Shown here piece after piece: positions 12,037-23,550 of a stretch of 64,000 bases of DNA. Position 1 is the stretch's first letter; each line of letters begins with the position of its first letter. This DNA comes from Mrakia gelida. Taxonomy: Eukaryota; Basidiomycota; Tremellomycetes; Cystofilobasidiales; Mrakiaceae. The notes under the pieces are model-generated. The model made no database searches and was not told the origin of the DNA. It saw nothing but the letters and a program-made list of their open reading frames with translations. A program made the translations under genes and the position numbers. The stretch lies in assembly GCA_024345305.1 (NCBI GenBank), contig BRON01000013.1:1240001-1304000 (forward strand). The letters run 5' to 3'.

Positions 12037-12635
12037 TTGAGGACTGCTTGGTGAGCGGATACGAGAGCGTAGAGGATGACCCGGTGAGCACAAAGGGAGA
12101 GAAAGAGGAGCAACAAAGGGAAGGGAAGTGCGGGAGCTTACGAGCTGAAAAGGTTTGGATGGGCGAGGGAGGGCGAGAGGGCTGATGGTTTGAGTTTCGT
12201 TTGGATTTCTTCTTGTTGGGAAGAGGGACGGGAGTAGTAGAGTCAACCAAGCAAGAGCGGAGATGGAACGCAACGTGGTAAGCTCTAGGTTCGGAGCGAA
12301 AGAGACACGAAAAGGTTCAACCTACAGGGAAACAGTCCGGGGAGGAAGAGAGAGAGACGAAGAGGGAGAGGGAAGGGAGGTCGAGCGGTGTTGACGTTCG
12401 AACGGAGCTGATCGTGGTTGAGGGGTGGAAATCCGTCAAGGAGAAAAGGCGAGAGAGAGGGCGACCACCTGGTCGCGGTTGCTGTCCAGAGAGAGAGAGG
12501 AGACCTTGAGGGAGAGGGGAGGGAAGATGGAAGAGAGGAGGGAAGCGAGGAAGGGCGCGGGGTCGTTGTTTGAGGGGAAGAGAAGAGGAGGAGGACGAGT
12601 GTTTGAACCTCAACACCGACCAAGGAGAGGAAAAA
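12037..12635. promoter_or_regulatory. Divergent promoter region
   Basis: This 599-nt spacer lies between start codons facing away from each other (12036 minus, 12636 plus). It contains pyrimidine tracts on each strand toward the respective ATG. No exon and no known operator were recognised. Confidence 0.5.
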
Positions 12636-13184
12636 ATGAGCTCGAATTCAATCAAGGTATGATCTCGGCCATCTATACTTCACTCTCAGCATAGATCTAA
12701 AGTCGCTCTCCCTTTTATCCAGCTTCGAACGGTGCTGTTCTCGCTCCCGACCGAGACGGTCCTTCTTCAGATCCTCCTTCTCCCTCCTTCCTTCTCATCG
12801 CCTCACTCCTCCTCCATTACCCATCACCACCTCCCCACGACCACCTCGGATCCATCCTCGACTATCTCCCTCGCCGATCAAGCCCTCTCTTCAACTCAAA
12901 CTCTTCTCTCGCGCTCGTCCGTCACCCTCCTCCCGGTCGACTTCTTCTTCGAAGGAGACAAGCTCGTCGACTCCCTCCGCCCCTTCACAATCACTCAAGA
13001 CGACGACGGAGGTAGCACGGCTTGGTTCGTCGGGATCGTGCATCCAGATGGGAGAGACGAGGGTCACGGGGAGTGGTTTGGGAGACCAGAGGCGGTTCTG
13101 AAGGTGGAGAGTGAGCTCGACAAGTCGACGCTCAAGAGGGCAGTCGGTCTCGTTCGAGCGAAGACAGACAGGCACTATCTCTGA
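12636..13184 (+). CDS. Small protein of unknown function
   Basis: Two exons (12636-12656, 12723-13184; intron 66 nt) give 160 residues. The N-terminal half is hydrophobic then Ser-rich; the C-terminal half (from about VTLLPVDFFFEGDKLVDSLR) looks globular with mixed alpha/beta character, ending KTDRHYL. I recognise no family. The start exon is short but in phase, with GTATGA as donor and CCAG as acceptor. Confidence 0.65.
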
Positions 13185-13657
13185 GGGGAAGTATACGAGA
13201 TGGTTAGTTCGACGCTTCTTGGGGTATAGTGGAGTTGAGCGGATCTGATGCTGATCTAGATCCCTTTCTCCTTCCTTTCGTTCCCCGACCCAGCTTCCCT
13301 CCTTTCCCCTCCTCCTCGACTCCTCGACGCGTCCCCGGACCTCCTTCCCTCGAATGCAATCCACACGATCGTCTTTGGACCTCAAGACCAGAGACTCTGG
13401 GTCTGGTCGCACCATCCCTCATCCCTCGGATCTCAGGTCCTCTCGGAAGCCTGTCAGACTCTCCGAGCATCCTCTTCCCTCCGATCGACGCGTCTCCCTC
13501 GTTCGTCTACTTCCCCTCTTTCTCTTGCTTCTCCATCTCGCGAACAAATCGAAACTGACCAGCATGTACATATCCTAATCTAGCTACTCAACAAAGAGCC
13601 CATCTTCGCAGCTCGCTCGCTCTCCCTCTCCTCCTCGCTCGCCTCCCCCTCTCCTCC
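13185..13657. other. Convergent 3' spacer
   Basis: The region lies between two converging genes. It contains two GACGCGTC palindromes (13326, 13487) within 170 nt and no supportable exon. Confidence 0.5.
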
Positions 13658-14940
13658 TCAAACCCTCCCCAAAACACTCAACCCCTCCACCCAACCCTCC
13701 CTCCCAACCCCCGCATCAAGCACCATCTCCTCCAACCTCAACCTCTTCAACCCCTCCACCCTCCCTCCCTCCTCCCCACCCTCCTCCTTCGTCAACCCCA
13801 AACCCAACACCCTCCTCACCCCCTCCCTAACCGTAACCCTCTCATCCCCAACCACCCACTCCTCCACCTCCTCCCGAACATCCAACCCCCGTATCGTCAG
13901 ATCCTCCAACTCCATCAGCGAGGAAAGAGAGGAAAGGAGAGGTTGGAGGTTGTTCCTCGCCGTCCCTCCTCCCCTTCCCCCTCCTCCACTCCCACTCCCA
14001 CTCCCACTCCCACTGCTCGTGGGAAACACGACCTTCAACTCCCTCAACGTCCCTGGCAACCCCTCCATCCGATGATCCCCATACGCACTGTAGGGAGTCT
14101 CGACCTGCACTTCCAACCTCCTCAACCTCGAGCACCTCGAGAGGAAATCGTTCAGGTATCGCGTGTGTCCTGAGCTCGTGAGGGTTCGACGCATGCTGAG
14201 ACCGGAGAGGGATTCGAGATGGGGTGCGAGGAGGCTGAGGTGAGACCAGAGACGGGAGCTGCCTCCTGGGATTTCGAAGGGGGTGGCGGAGGAGAGGATG
14301 GTTGGTGGGAGGGAGAGATGGGTTAGGTGGGATTCGGAGGAGGGGAGGGTTGATGGGGAAGAAGGAGAGGGGATGGAGAGGAGTTTGAGGATGTCGGTTA
14401 GGAAGCGAGGGTGGGCTGGTGCTTTGTGAGGGGCGGGGAGGGGGAGGATGGTTAGGGATCTGAGGTGGTGCGCGAGGGGAGGAGCGGAGGACGAGGTGGG
14501 TTTGTTGGAGGAGGAGGGGGACGAGAGGGAGAGGGTTTGGAGGAAAGGGAAGAGGGTGGAGGGGTTGTGGATGATTGGATGAGCGTAGAGAAGGGGTGTG
14601 ACGAGATGCTGGAAACGAACGAGAAAGGCAAGGCAGGAAGAGCGGGGAAAGTCAGCCTCAGCCCTCGACAAACGTCGACGCGTCGACGGAGCTCACTCAC
14701 CTTCCAACTCCAACACACCTCGCTACACCTCCTCAACGTCTCTTGCGTCTCTGCTCTCCTCCTCACACTCTCCTCCTCCCTTCGAAGTCTCTCCTCAGAG
14801 CTAGCACCAAACGTAACCTCTCGAGAACAGAACTCTTCTTCTTCGTCTTGGAAGACGTGAGCTCGACCTCGTGTGGCGACGATCTGGAGGATCTCGAGTT
14901 GGAGTTCGATAGGGACGACTTGAGCGAGGGATGTAGACAT
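13658..14940 (-). CDS. F-box/leucine-rich-repeat-like protein
   Basis: Exon 1 is 14940-14701 and exon 2 is 14608-13658; the 92-nt intron contains GCTGAC. The 396-residue product starts with a degenerate F-box-like segment (VVPIELQLEILQIVA, later CSEVCWSWKHLVTPLLY), in which an N-terminal LP..L-type helix pair is followed by the conserved Trp region. Leucine-rich segments such as LRSLTILPLP, LERL-type repeats and LTIRGLDVREEVEEW follow. Such proteins usually recruit substrates to SCF ubiquitin ligases through Skp1; here that is inferred from architecture only. A Gly-Ser stretch is encoded by the hexamer repeat at 13986-14014. Two other proteins with an F-box-like end occur in this window (23551, 62036), with a different domain order. 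Confidence 0.72.
13986..14014. repeat. CACTCC hexamer tandem repeat in coding sequence
   Basis: About four to five tandem copies of CACTCC encode a (Gly-Ser)n linker in the minus-strand LRR-like gene. Length variation in units of two residues would keep the frame. Confidence 0.85.
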
Positions 14941-15580
14941 TTTCTTGGTGGTTTAGGAAGTAGGTAGGCGAGTGAGTGGGTGGTGGTTGGGATCCAAAAC
15001 GAGAAGGTGATAAAGCGAAGACAGAGCCGAACGAAGGGGATAGCTTTCGAGAGATCTGCAGGACGCGAAGTTTTGGCCGCTCCGCCGTTTGGACGAGAAG
15101 AAAAGCCATGCGACCTCGTTTGATTTATCTACCCGGAGCCGGGTTGGAAGGCGGTGAGTGCGGGAGGCGTGGGATTCGAGAGCGTCGTACGAGGGGAATG
15201 GAAAACGAGAGGGAGGCGAAGCGACGGATTCGGCGACGGCGACGGCGAAGCGTCTCCTTCTTCCGGTTCGTTCACCCTCGCTTCCCCAGCTCTCGCTCGG
15301 CTTGACGGCAATAGAGTGGATTGAGGACTGTCTGAACTGATTCGGGTTTAGCCTGCTGCTTTGTGCGAATTCGAGGTGACGGCGCTCCTTCGAATCCGCT
15401 TCTCCCTGTCGTCCTCTTCGCTTCCATTCCCAGGAGTCCATACGTATTAGTGTTGAATAAGCTATCGTTAAGTATGAAGGAAAGAGTCTAAAGATCCTCG
15501 TCGTCGTCGCCCTCTACTTCCCATCCCCGCCCTTCGTTTCCTCCTCAGACTCCCAAGAATCGACGCGTCGACTTGTTGAT
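14941..15580. other. Spacer between two minus-strand genes
   Basis: Left part is the promoter of the LRR-like gene, right part the 3' flank of the permease gene. A GACGCGTC lies at 15562. No exon is supported. Confidence 0.5.
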
Positions 15581-18500
15581 TTACTTCGTCGCCCCAACAG
15601 GCCCGTCGAGGATGACCTCGTCTCCGTGCTTGTCATGAACGAAAATCTTCTCCTCGTCGGCGATGAGCAGTTCTCCCATCTTGGAGGTGTCCCATCCGTT
15701 CTCCTCAAGGTAGGCTCGGAAAGCGAGATCCTCTCGAGCCATGACTGAGCGAGAGCGACGAAGAGAAAGCCCGAGTCAGCGCAAGGAAGAGGTCGAAGAG
15801 ACGGAGTGAGATGCTACTGACAGTCAGGGTCGATGTTGGGAATGACTGGAGGAGAGGAGGGAGCAGATCGAGTCAGCGTGACGTCGAGACGCGAGGGAGA
15901 TCGACACGCGAAAGGCTCACAGAAGAAGACGATAGCAGCGGAGACGAGAGCGAGGCAAGATGCGATGTAGAAAGGTCCAGTATCACCCTTGTAGGTTCCA
16001 GACCCTCCGAGATCGGCGATGATGTCCTTGAACGAGTACGATCCGGCCTGAAAAGAGAGGAGACGGGATGAGCGACGCGACGAGTTCCCAATGAGCTGGA
16101 TTATTACTTACAAAGGCTCCGAGCTTCCCGATGGCGGCGGCGAGTCCGTAATACTGACCTCGGACCTAGAGAAGAGAGAAACGAGATATGACAGGAGGAA
16201 ATGAGTGGAGAGGACAAGGTCAGCTTGCCAGTCACTTTCGTCGTTTCCTTCGACAAGGCGAGAGCACGTACAGCAGTAGGTCCGATACTTTTGGAAGCGA
16301 GGAGACCGAGAGAGTTTCCGGGTCCGAGCTCTCCGAAGGCTGAAGGGAGGAAGAAGCGAGGAGAGACGAGGTCAGCAAACGCGTCTCGGACGACGAGGTC
16401 CAGCCTCGGAGACGAAGAAGGAGTCGAACGTACAGAGGAAGATTCCGTAAAGGACGGCGAATCCCTAGAAGAGGGAAGACATCAAAGACGTCGACTGAGT
16501 CAGATACGCGTCGCGTCGCAAAACTCCACAGTCGATGAGTCGCTTCGTGAAGGGACTCACAGCGATGTTCTCGGGCTTGGTGAGAGGGGTGTAGGCTCCA
16601 GAAAGAACGAATCCGAGGAGGGACTGCATGCAGAGACCGAAAATCATGGTGCTGCAGAAGTGAAAGATGGACGAGGAGGGTTAGCTCGAAGACAAGGGCG
16701 AGCACGCGTCTCTTCTTCCTTCCTCCTCTTTCGAAACGGATGAGAAGACTTCAGCACTCACTACTTGGGCCCGAATCGATCAGAGACAAAGAGAGCACCG
16801 ATGATAGTTCCTGCGAAGAAGAAACGAGGGAGAAGATGGTCAGCGAGCGAGACGCGTCGACTCAAGCCACCCCCCGTCTCAAAGACATCGCCCGTCGAAG
16901 CGGTAAAAGAACAACAGGCTCACCAGGAAGGTAGAAGACATTCGTGAGGCATCCCCATCCAAGGGAGGTGTAGAGGGTTGAGTTCGGGTCGGCGACGGAG
17001 ATGATGGTACTCGAGTAGATACCTGAAACGGGAGTAAAAGAGCAAGGTCAGCGACGGGGTCTTGAGAGTCCTGATGCAAAACGATTTGACTTACCGAATG
17101 GGTATACGATCTGTGGAAATGCACGAAGAGCAAAGTCGTCGAGGTTGGATCAGCGTTGAGATCGATTCGCGTCCCATCACGCGTCTGATTCCCTCTCTTC
17201 CGCCTTCGCGACTCGACTCACCCAATCGTAGATGAACCAGCAGATCGAGATGGCGAGAAGCTATGGGATAAAGTCGTCAAATGTCAGCTCGATTAAGAGA
17301 GGAGAGGGGTCCAACGCCGTCGAAAATCTCGAAGTCGACGAAGCCGAGAAGAACTTCGCAGCGTCGACTGAACGAGGCTTCAAAAGAGAATCAGACTCAC
17401 TCGAGGCCAGTATCGCTTGAAGATCAACCAGTGAGGGATCTTGACGTTCTTCATTCCGTTCTTCCTGTAGGCCTCGGGCTCCCTCATTTTGATTCGGAAG
17501 TAGAGAAGGATGAGGGGAGGGATCGTTCCGAGTCCAAGCGTGACTCGCCAGACCATTCGGAGGTACCCCATACCGCCGATCCAAAGGAGGACGAGAGGGA
17601 CAAAGGAGGCGATAACGAATCCAAGATCGATCATGGTGCTGAAGAAGGGACGAAGCGAAGAGGGAGAGGTCAGTTCGACGTCGCGTCCCTCGCGCTCATT
17701 CTACCTCGAGTTCCTCGTACGCACTTGGTGGCAAGGATGAAGTACATCTGCTGACGATCCTTTCTGACCCCCTTGGCCTCAGTGTTCTCAGAGCAGGCGA
17801 CAGACCCTGAGAAAGAGAAGAAGAGAAGAAGGTCAATTTTTGCGACGCGACTGCGACTTGCGACCTGCTCTCCTGAGAGAACACGCATCGTTTCAGCGAG
17901 ACGAAAGAGGTACATATGTACTCACCAGATGGGTACTCGGCTCCAATTCCAACACCACACAGCTGAAGGAAGAAAGAGAATATCGTCAGCTTCCTCGTTC
18001 GACGAGTTTGAGCCACGACCCAGAGACTCACGAATCGGTAGGCAATCAAGGCTTTGAGCATTCCTGGGATCGAGTCTCCAGCCTTCGCAGCAGAACTGAG
18101 AGCCATGAAGACGAAGATGATGGTGGTCTGTGACCGAGAAGAGGGATGCGATCAGAAACGAACCGACGGGGACGAGAAGAGGAAGAAGAGGGGGGAAAAC
18201 GAACCGCCGCAAGCATCCCTGACTTACGCCCGAACTTATCAGCGAGGAAACCAAAGGTCAACATGCCGACCACGGTTCCAGCGAAGGCCATTGAGGAGAG
18301 GAGCTGAGAGTCTGTGGGCGAGAGCAGAGGTCAGCCTCCATCCCGTTCGTTTGAACAGGTTCGACGATGAATTCGCTCACAATTCGTGTTGGCGATCTCC
18401 TCAGGGTAGAGGTATCCCGAGAGGATGGTGTTGACGGGACTTTGAGGACGTGAAGCGAAAGAAAAGAAGGGAAGGGAGGAGGGTGAGAAGGGCGAGGGCG

Positions 18501-19101
18501 CAACGAAATCTCGACGAGAGAGGAACGAGGACAAGATCAAGCTCGTACTCACCCAATGGCAGCATTCTATCCGAAGCAACACAAAGACGGAAGATAAGAG
18601 GTGCGGAGTTAGGGCGGAGCGATATGTGGGGAGGCCAGCGAGGGGGAGGAGGACCATGGAGAGCGAAGGAAGAAAGGACGATAGCGAGTCGGACTCGTCC
18701 GTCGAGCGAAAAACAAGCACTCACAGCGTATCCATCACTGAAGAGAGCAGCTCCACAGGCTGGGACGATGAAGAGCAAGAGCAAAGAGAGGTCAGCCTCA
18801 TCTCGAGGGAAGTCAAAAAAGTGATCGTGCCGGCTAGCAGCGAGGATCGAAGGGGTCGTGTGCGACCTGACCTCGTCCAGTCGAGCTCAACCTCTTCCCT
18901 CTTCTCTCCCCGTCCTCACCGTCCCAGACGAACGTGGTCGAGGGAGGATAGAGAAAGATCGATGAACTCACCAAAGATCAATCCAACTTTAGACAGTCCA
19001 GTCTCTTGAGCGACCTCGTCCACCTCAACAACAGCCCCATCCTTCTTCTCATCCACAACGGTGCTCTCGTTCGTGTTCGTCTTCTTGCTGAAGAATCCCA
19101 T
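15581..19101 (-). CDS. GIT1: Glycerophosphoinositol/phosphate permease, MFS (GIT1 type)
   Basis: Twenty exons join perfectly in phase into 519 residues: 19101-18972, 18759-18725, 18566-18553 (14 nt), 18439-18381, 18311-18205, 18127-18032, 17962-17926, 17806-17725, 17638-17401, 17260-17222, 17110-17095 (16 nt), 17022-16924, 16810-16762, 16651-16561, 16464-16434, 16339-16272, 16165-16112, 16047-15921, 15845-15822, 15744-15581. MFS marks are clear: FLADKFGRKSG in the loop 2-3 position, LCGVGIGAEYPSG in helix 4, VSDRFGPK in loop 8-9. Git1-like stretches include NTMIDLGFVIASFVPLVLL and AFGELGPGNSLGLLASK. Family members import glycerophosphoinositol or glycerophosphocholine with protons at the plasma membrane as phosphate and inositol sources. 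A PHO84-type phosphate transporter is the main alternative. A CACGTG lies 630 nt upstream. Confidence 0.93.
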
Positions 19102-19985
19102 CGCTGCTTGAAGGAGGGAAGGGGGAAGGTTGAGGGGAGATTCGACTGTGGTGGTTGGGTGGGAATGAGGGAAGGAGAGGGCTCAATCGAAAAGAGAGCT
19201 CCACATGGGAAGGAGGGGGGAAGAGATGAATCCGGCAGAGGACCAAAAAAGGGAAAGGAAGGAGGGGAAGACAGGTCGAGATCGACCCGTCTGCACGAGC
19301 CGTCTTTTCCGAGCGATAACGAAGATTGGAGAGAAAATCTGCTGGGTTCGAGATGAAGGAGAGACTGGTGCTGAAAGGGATGAGAAAAAATGAAGGAAGG
19401 GAAAGAGGAGAAGATAAGAGATCAAGAGATCAATCATGACGAGTCTAATTTCGGCTGTTTGTGGCTGAGAGCATCACGTCGGGAAGACCCGAGGTCAAGC
19501 TTTTCCACTTTCGCTTCTTCACTTCGGAACCTCAGCCATAGGATCTGCAGAGCATGAGCATAGCCTCTGCTGAGCCTCAGGATCTGAGCGCCAACACCTG
19601 CTCGAGAAGAGCAACGAGCGAGCTCTTCGACGCGTCTGCCCCGGTTTCCTCCTCGTCCACACGTTCTCGACACACCTCCCCTTCTCCTCCTTCCCCTTCT
19701 TCCTGGAATAGTCAGAACGGCTCGAGCTGGCACGTGAAGGGATGTACAACGTGGGAGAGTAGTAAACGTTCTGCGAGAAGGGAACGTTTCCCTTCTCGAA
19801 AGCAAAGAAGAACCTTCGCGAGCTTCGAGCTCGCTCGCTCGCATTTCCTTCAGCCAGTATTGACCCCTTCATCTTTCTCGCTTCGTCCGAAGCGGAATGA
19901 ATTCACCCCTCATCCAGATAGCTCAACAGATCTCCCTCCCTCCGTCCTTCCTTCCTCCTCCACCTCAACTGCTCACTCCCTCAAC
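19102..19985. other. Promoter of the permease gene and 3' flank of the aldo-keto reductase
   Basis: About 880 nt hold no supportable exon. A CACGTG (19731-19736) and a GACGCGTC (19629) occur here. The open frames seen overlap each other on both strands and show no motifs. Confidence 0.5.
19731..19736. promoter_or_regulatory. CACGTG E-box upstream of GIT1-type permease
   Basis: The site reads GCACGTGAAG. In budding yeast GIT1 is controlled by Pho4 (CACGTG) and Ino2/Ino4 (CATGTGAAAT-like sites). The match and its position 630 nt 5' of the start codon are suggestive only. Confidence 0.3.
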
Positions 19986-21320
19986 TCAAAGTCGTCCCAA
20001 CCCCCTCGCTCCCCAAATCGCCACTCCAACCAACCCAAAAACACCCACCACAGCCCGTCCAACCCAAGCTCGAGTCGAAGCAGGGATGCCCTTCTTTCCC
20101 GCCTCGTCGATCTCCTCGATGTCCTTCTTCGAGAGCCTGATGTCGCCAACGGCGAGGTAACGTTCAAGACGATCCTTCTTAGAGGAGGTGGTGATGATGA
20201 TGGCTCCTTTGGTTCGGACCCAGGCGACTGAGTGGGCGGGAAGAACGGAAGGAAGGAGGAGTCAACGAAGGGAACGACGCGTCGAGCGGGGAGGGAGGGA
20301 AGATGGGAGAGGGAGGGACGAACGAAGAGTCTGCTCAGGAGCGATCTTGTGCTTCTCCGAGATCTTGTCCAGCGTCTTTCGGAGGGGTGTTCCCTCGGGT
20401 CCTTTGGTGAGAGGGCTACGAAAAGAAAGAGGGAAAGAGGAAAGTCAGCGACGAAGACTGGAGGGGAACACTCGTCGTAGCTCCTCGATGGCTTGATCCC
20501 TTCGACCGAGCAAAAGGAAGAGCGGAGAACTCACATCTGTGAGGGAAGACGAGAGCGGCGGGGGTAGAGTGGACGTTAGTGACGAAAGAGAGCCACGCGA
20601 ACGAAGCAAGAGGAAGGTTTCAGATACTCAATCTTAAGCTTCGCCAAACTAGCCTTCAACGAATCGGTGATGCTGAGCTGCTTCTCCCCCATCCAAGCGC
20701 CAGACCATTTGGAGGTGATCCTTGAGAACGTCCAACGCATCCGACCAAACCAAAACCAGTCAGCAGCCATTATCCCCCCAAAAAAGCGTGAGCCAGAGAG
20801 CAGTAGAGAAGGCGGTAGGGGGAGACGGGAGCTTGGAGGGATGGGAGAAACGAGATGAACGAGGTCGAGCTCACCAAACGTCCTTCCTGGCCAATCCACT
20901 CTCATGGAACGCAATCCCTACTTCTTCCTCGTTCCTGTAGACTTGGGCGGTGTCGAGGTGGTCGAATCCTACCCATCGAACCAACCAGCGAGCAGCCGAG
21001 TCAGCAGGGGGCAAGAACGGAGGGAGGAAAGGAGGGAGGGAAGGATGGGAAGCTCACCAGTATCGAGTCCTTGCTCAACCTGATCGATAACTTCCCGTCC
21101 GTTCCCGAGGGTCCAGGAACCGTAGGCGATCTGAGAAGGGCAGACACAGGGGAGAGAGAGAGAGAGGGAGGGAAAGGGAGGAGGGAAAGGAAGGGGTCAG
21201 CGTGGAGCTGGAGCTCGAACGAGATCGGAGGGAAGGAAGGCAGGGAAGTTGGAAGTTGGAGAGCGAACGCACCTCAGGGATCTTTCGTCCGTCGTTGAGG
21301 GTGATGGTAGTGAAGGGCAT
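19986..21320 (-). CDS. Aldo-keto reductase with internal deletion and C-terminal membrane helix
   Basis: Exons 21320-21273, 21130-21058, 20968-20875, 20720-20628, 20415-20324 and 20227-19986 join in frame to 213 residues. The first half has the AKR catalytic Asp and Tyr (GFDHLDTAQVYRNEEEVG) and Lys (WITSKWSG), then the helix ITDSLKASLAKLKIE. The last part matches the AKR C-terminal barrel (PLTKGPEGTPLRKTLDKISE, AWVRTKGAIITTSSKKDRLE) and ends in a hydrophobic helix (AVVGVFGLVGVAIWGARG). Between them the roughly 110 residues holding the catalytic His (LIH), the SIGVSNF strand and the NQ..HP strand are missing, and only 212 nt without coding character lie there. A complete TIM barrel is impossible, so activity is unlikely unless the assembly is wrong. 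An alternative two-base exon at about 20536 would break frame. Confidence 0.8.
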
Positions 21321-21624
21321 CTTTGCGAAGGGTTGGAGGGTGAGTGAGAGATGGAGGGAGCAAGAGAGGAAGAGTGAAAAGGCGAGGCATGGCTCATTTC
21401 GGGTTTGAGCGAGGAGGGGGAGGTGGAGGGCTGAGCGAGGAGAGGGAGCTTTGCGCTGGCTTCCATACGAGAGGAAAACTTTACCTGCGTGATGGAGGGG
21501 TAGAGGCAAGTTCTTGCGAGGGCGAGTGACAGAAAGATCGAAGCAAGGGCAAACAGCGACATGAAGATAAACGGAGGAGAGTCGACGATGACGTTCCTCG
21601 AGCGAGGAGGAAGGGCGAAAAGAT
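21321..21624. other. Short spacer between minus-strand genes
   Basis: Promoter of the aldo-keto reductase gene, C/T-rich on the minus strand; no exon seen. Confidence 0.45.
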
Positions 21625-23288
21625 CTAGAAACCGTAGGCTTGGCCGGCAGCTCTCTGCAAGAAGGAAGGCAGAGAAAGAGGGGAGAAGCAGAGTCAGTCC
21701 TCGTTCGAGAAGAAGGGACGGACGAAAGGGGAGCGGGCGAGAAGAGGGAGGAAAGAGCGAGCTGACCTTGTTCCTCTTCGCCGTCGCGATCTGTTCTTCC
21801 AACGCGGATCGATTGCTTTGGGCCTGAATGAAGAGCGAGGTAGAGAGAAGAGACGTCAGCACAGGTAGAAGAACGAGACGAAGGTCCCGAACGAAGGGCG
21901 AGCGGATAAGAGGAAGCGACGGAGAAACGGGAGTAAACGTACATTCGCGACGAGCGACGAAAGCTGGTTTCGCTGAGCATGCTTGGACCCTCCTTTGGTC
22001 TTGGGTGCTGGAACCTGCGGTACATCGAACGAGGCAGGACAAAGCGAGCGGAGAAGATGTCAGTTCGTGCGACTCAGGCAAAAGAAGTCGCGTCCTCGAG
22101 CTCCTCCCTCCTCCCTCTTCGCGACTCAAACCGAAACGAAGCGAACGACTCACATCCAACTTGGCAGCCGAAGCACCCAACAATCCACTCCCACCCGCTC
22201 CCAGCCCTTGATCTGCAACCTTGAAGTCCTCGACCTCTCCCATCCCCGTATCCAACCCTTTCCAACCCTTCCCTTCCTTCCCCTCGGTGCTCTTCCTCTC
22301 CTCCTCCTTCCAAGCGGTCCAGAACGAGTTGTAGTACTCTGGCTCGTAAGCTGCCCAGTCCTTCGTCTTGGGGTGGAGGTAGTAGCCTGGGTAAGGGTCG
22401 GTCGGGGTGGGTTCGGGAGGAACGAAGGGTGGGACGAGGGGAGCGGAGGTGATGCTGATGGACGAAGAGGTGGAGGTGGAGGGAGCTGAGGAGGTGGGAG
22501 TTGGTTTGGAGGTGGTAGATTTTGGGGCTGGTGTCGAGTTTGATCCTGAAGAAGTGAGAAGGAAGGCGAGGTCAGCGTCTGAAGGACGAAAGCGAGGGAG
22601 GAAGGAAAGAGTTGAGCTCACCCATTCCAAAGAAATCCATCAGAACAGGCTCCTTCTTCTCTGCTACTACGCTCTTGAGCTTCCAATCCAACGGCTTGAC
22701 AATCTTCATCGCCCCTGTCTCCTCCTTCTTAGCGTCCCCTCCAGGTGTAGGTTTCCTCGAGAAATCCATCGCCTCCGGCTCCTCCTCCTCCCCTCCTTCT
22801 CGTTCAAACGCGAACGTCTCGATCCTTCCATCCAGCCCGACCTCCAGAGGCTTCAGCACCACAGGTTTAGGCATCGCTTTGCCCTGGGGTAAGGCGAGCT
22901 TGGGTGCTGGAAGCATGGAGAGGAGAGCGGAGGAGCCGCTTCCTGGAGGAGGGACGACTTTGGCTCGTTTCGTTGGAGGTTCAAGGGAGGAGTTGGACGA
23001 GGAGGGAGCGTCGGAGTCGAGAGGAATGGAGGAGGTGGGTTCGAGAGTGAATTTGGGAGCTGTTCGTTTCCGAGATGCGACCTTAGGTGGAGGGAGGTTC
23101 AGTCCAGAGGTGGAGGCGTACGAAGAGGGAGCAGGGCGGGAAGGGGCAGGAGGGGGAGGAGGAGGAGGAGCTGAAGGAGTTGACTTGATGGGCTGCTTCG
23201 CTTTGGCTGAAGGAAGAGGAGGAGCGACGATGGGTTGTTCGTTGTCTGATCCTTCGTCGGAGTCAGATCCGTAGTCGACGAGGGCCAT
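21625..23288 (-). CDS. PRCC: PRCC family protein (proline-rich, splicing-associated)
   Basis: Five exons (23288-22622, 22545-22154, 22014-21943, 21823-21767, 21654-21625) encode 405 residues. The N-terminus MALVDYGSDSDEGSDNE is the acidic start usual for this family. A long Pro/Ser-rich middle follows. The C-terminal PRCC domain includes PYPGYYLHPKTKDWAAYEPE, HAQRNQLSSLVANAQ and the closing AGQAYGF that matches the family's Y-G-F end. In animals PRCC is a nuclear protein tied to pre-mRNA splicing and the mitotic checkpoint, and the gene takes part in renal-cancer fusions; fungal homologues are poorly studied. The gene is divergent from the F-box/LRR gene at 23551, sharing a 262-nt promoter. 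Confidence 0.9.
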
Positions 23289-23550
23289 AGCTGAGGAAGG
23301 AAGGAGAGGGAAGAGGAGGGAAGGAGAGCGAGTCGAGGTTTGAGTTGACCTTCAACCCACTTCAACGGTCCTTCCCTCCTTCCTTCCCTCAAGCCACGAC
23401 CATCGAATTTAGATCGAATCTCATCAACCCTCTTTGGATCTCACGGAAGGATCCGTCCTCGCTTCTTCTCCTCGTCCCTTCAGCAAATCTCCTTCTCTCC
23501 CCTTTCTTCTTTCCAGTCCCTCTCTTCTCACACCCCGGCTTCCCTCCTTC

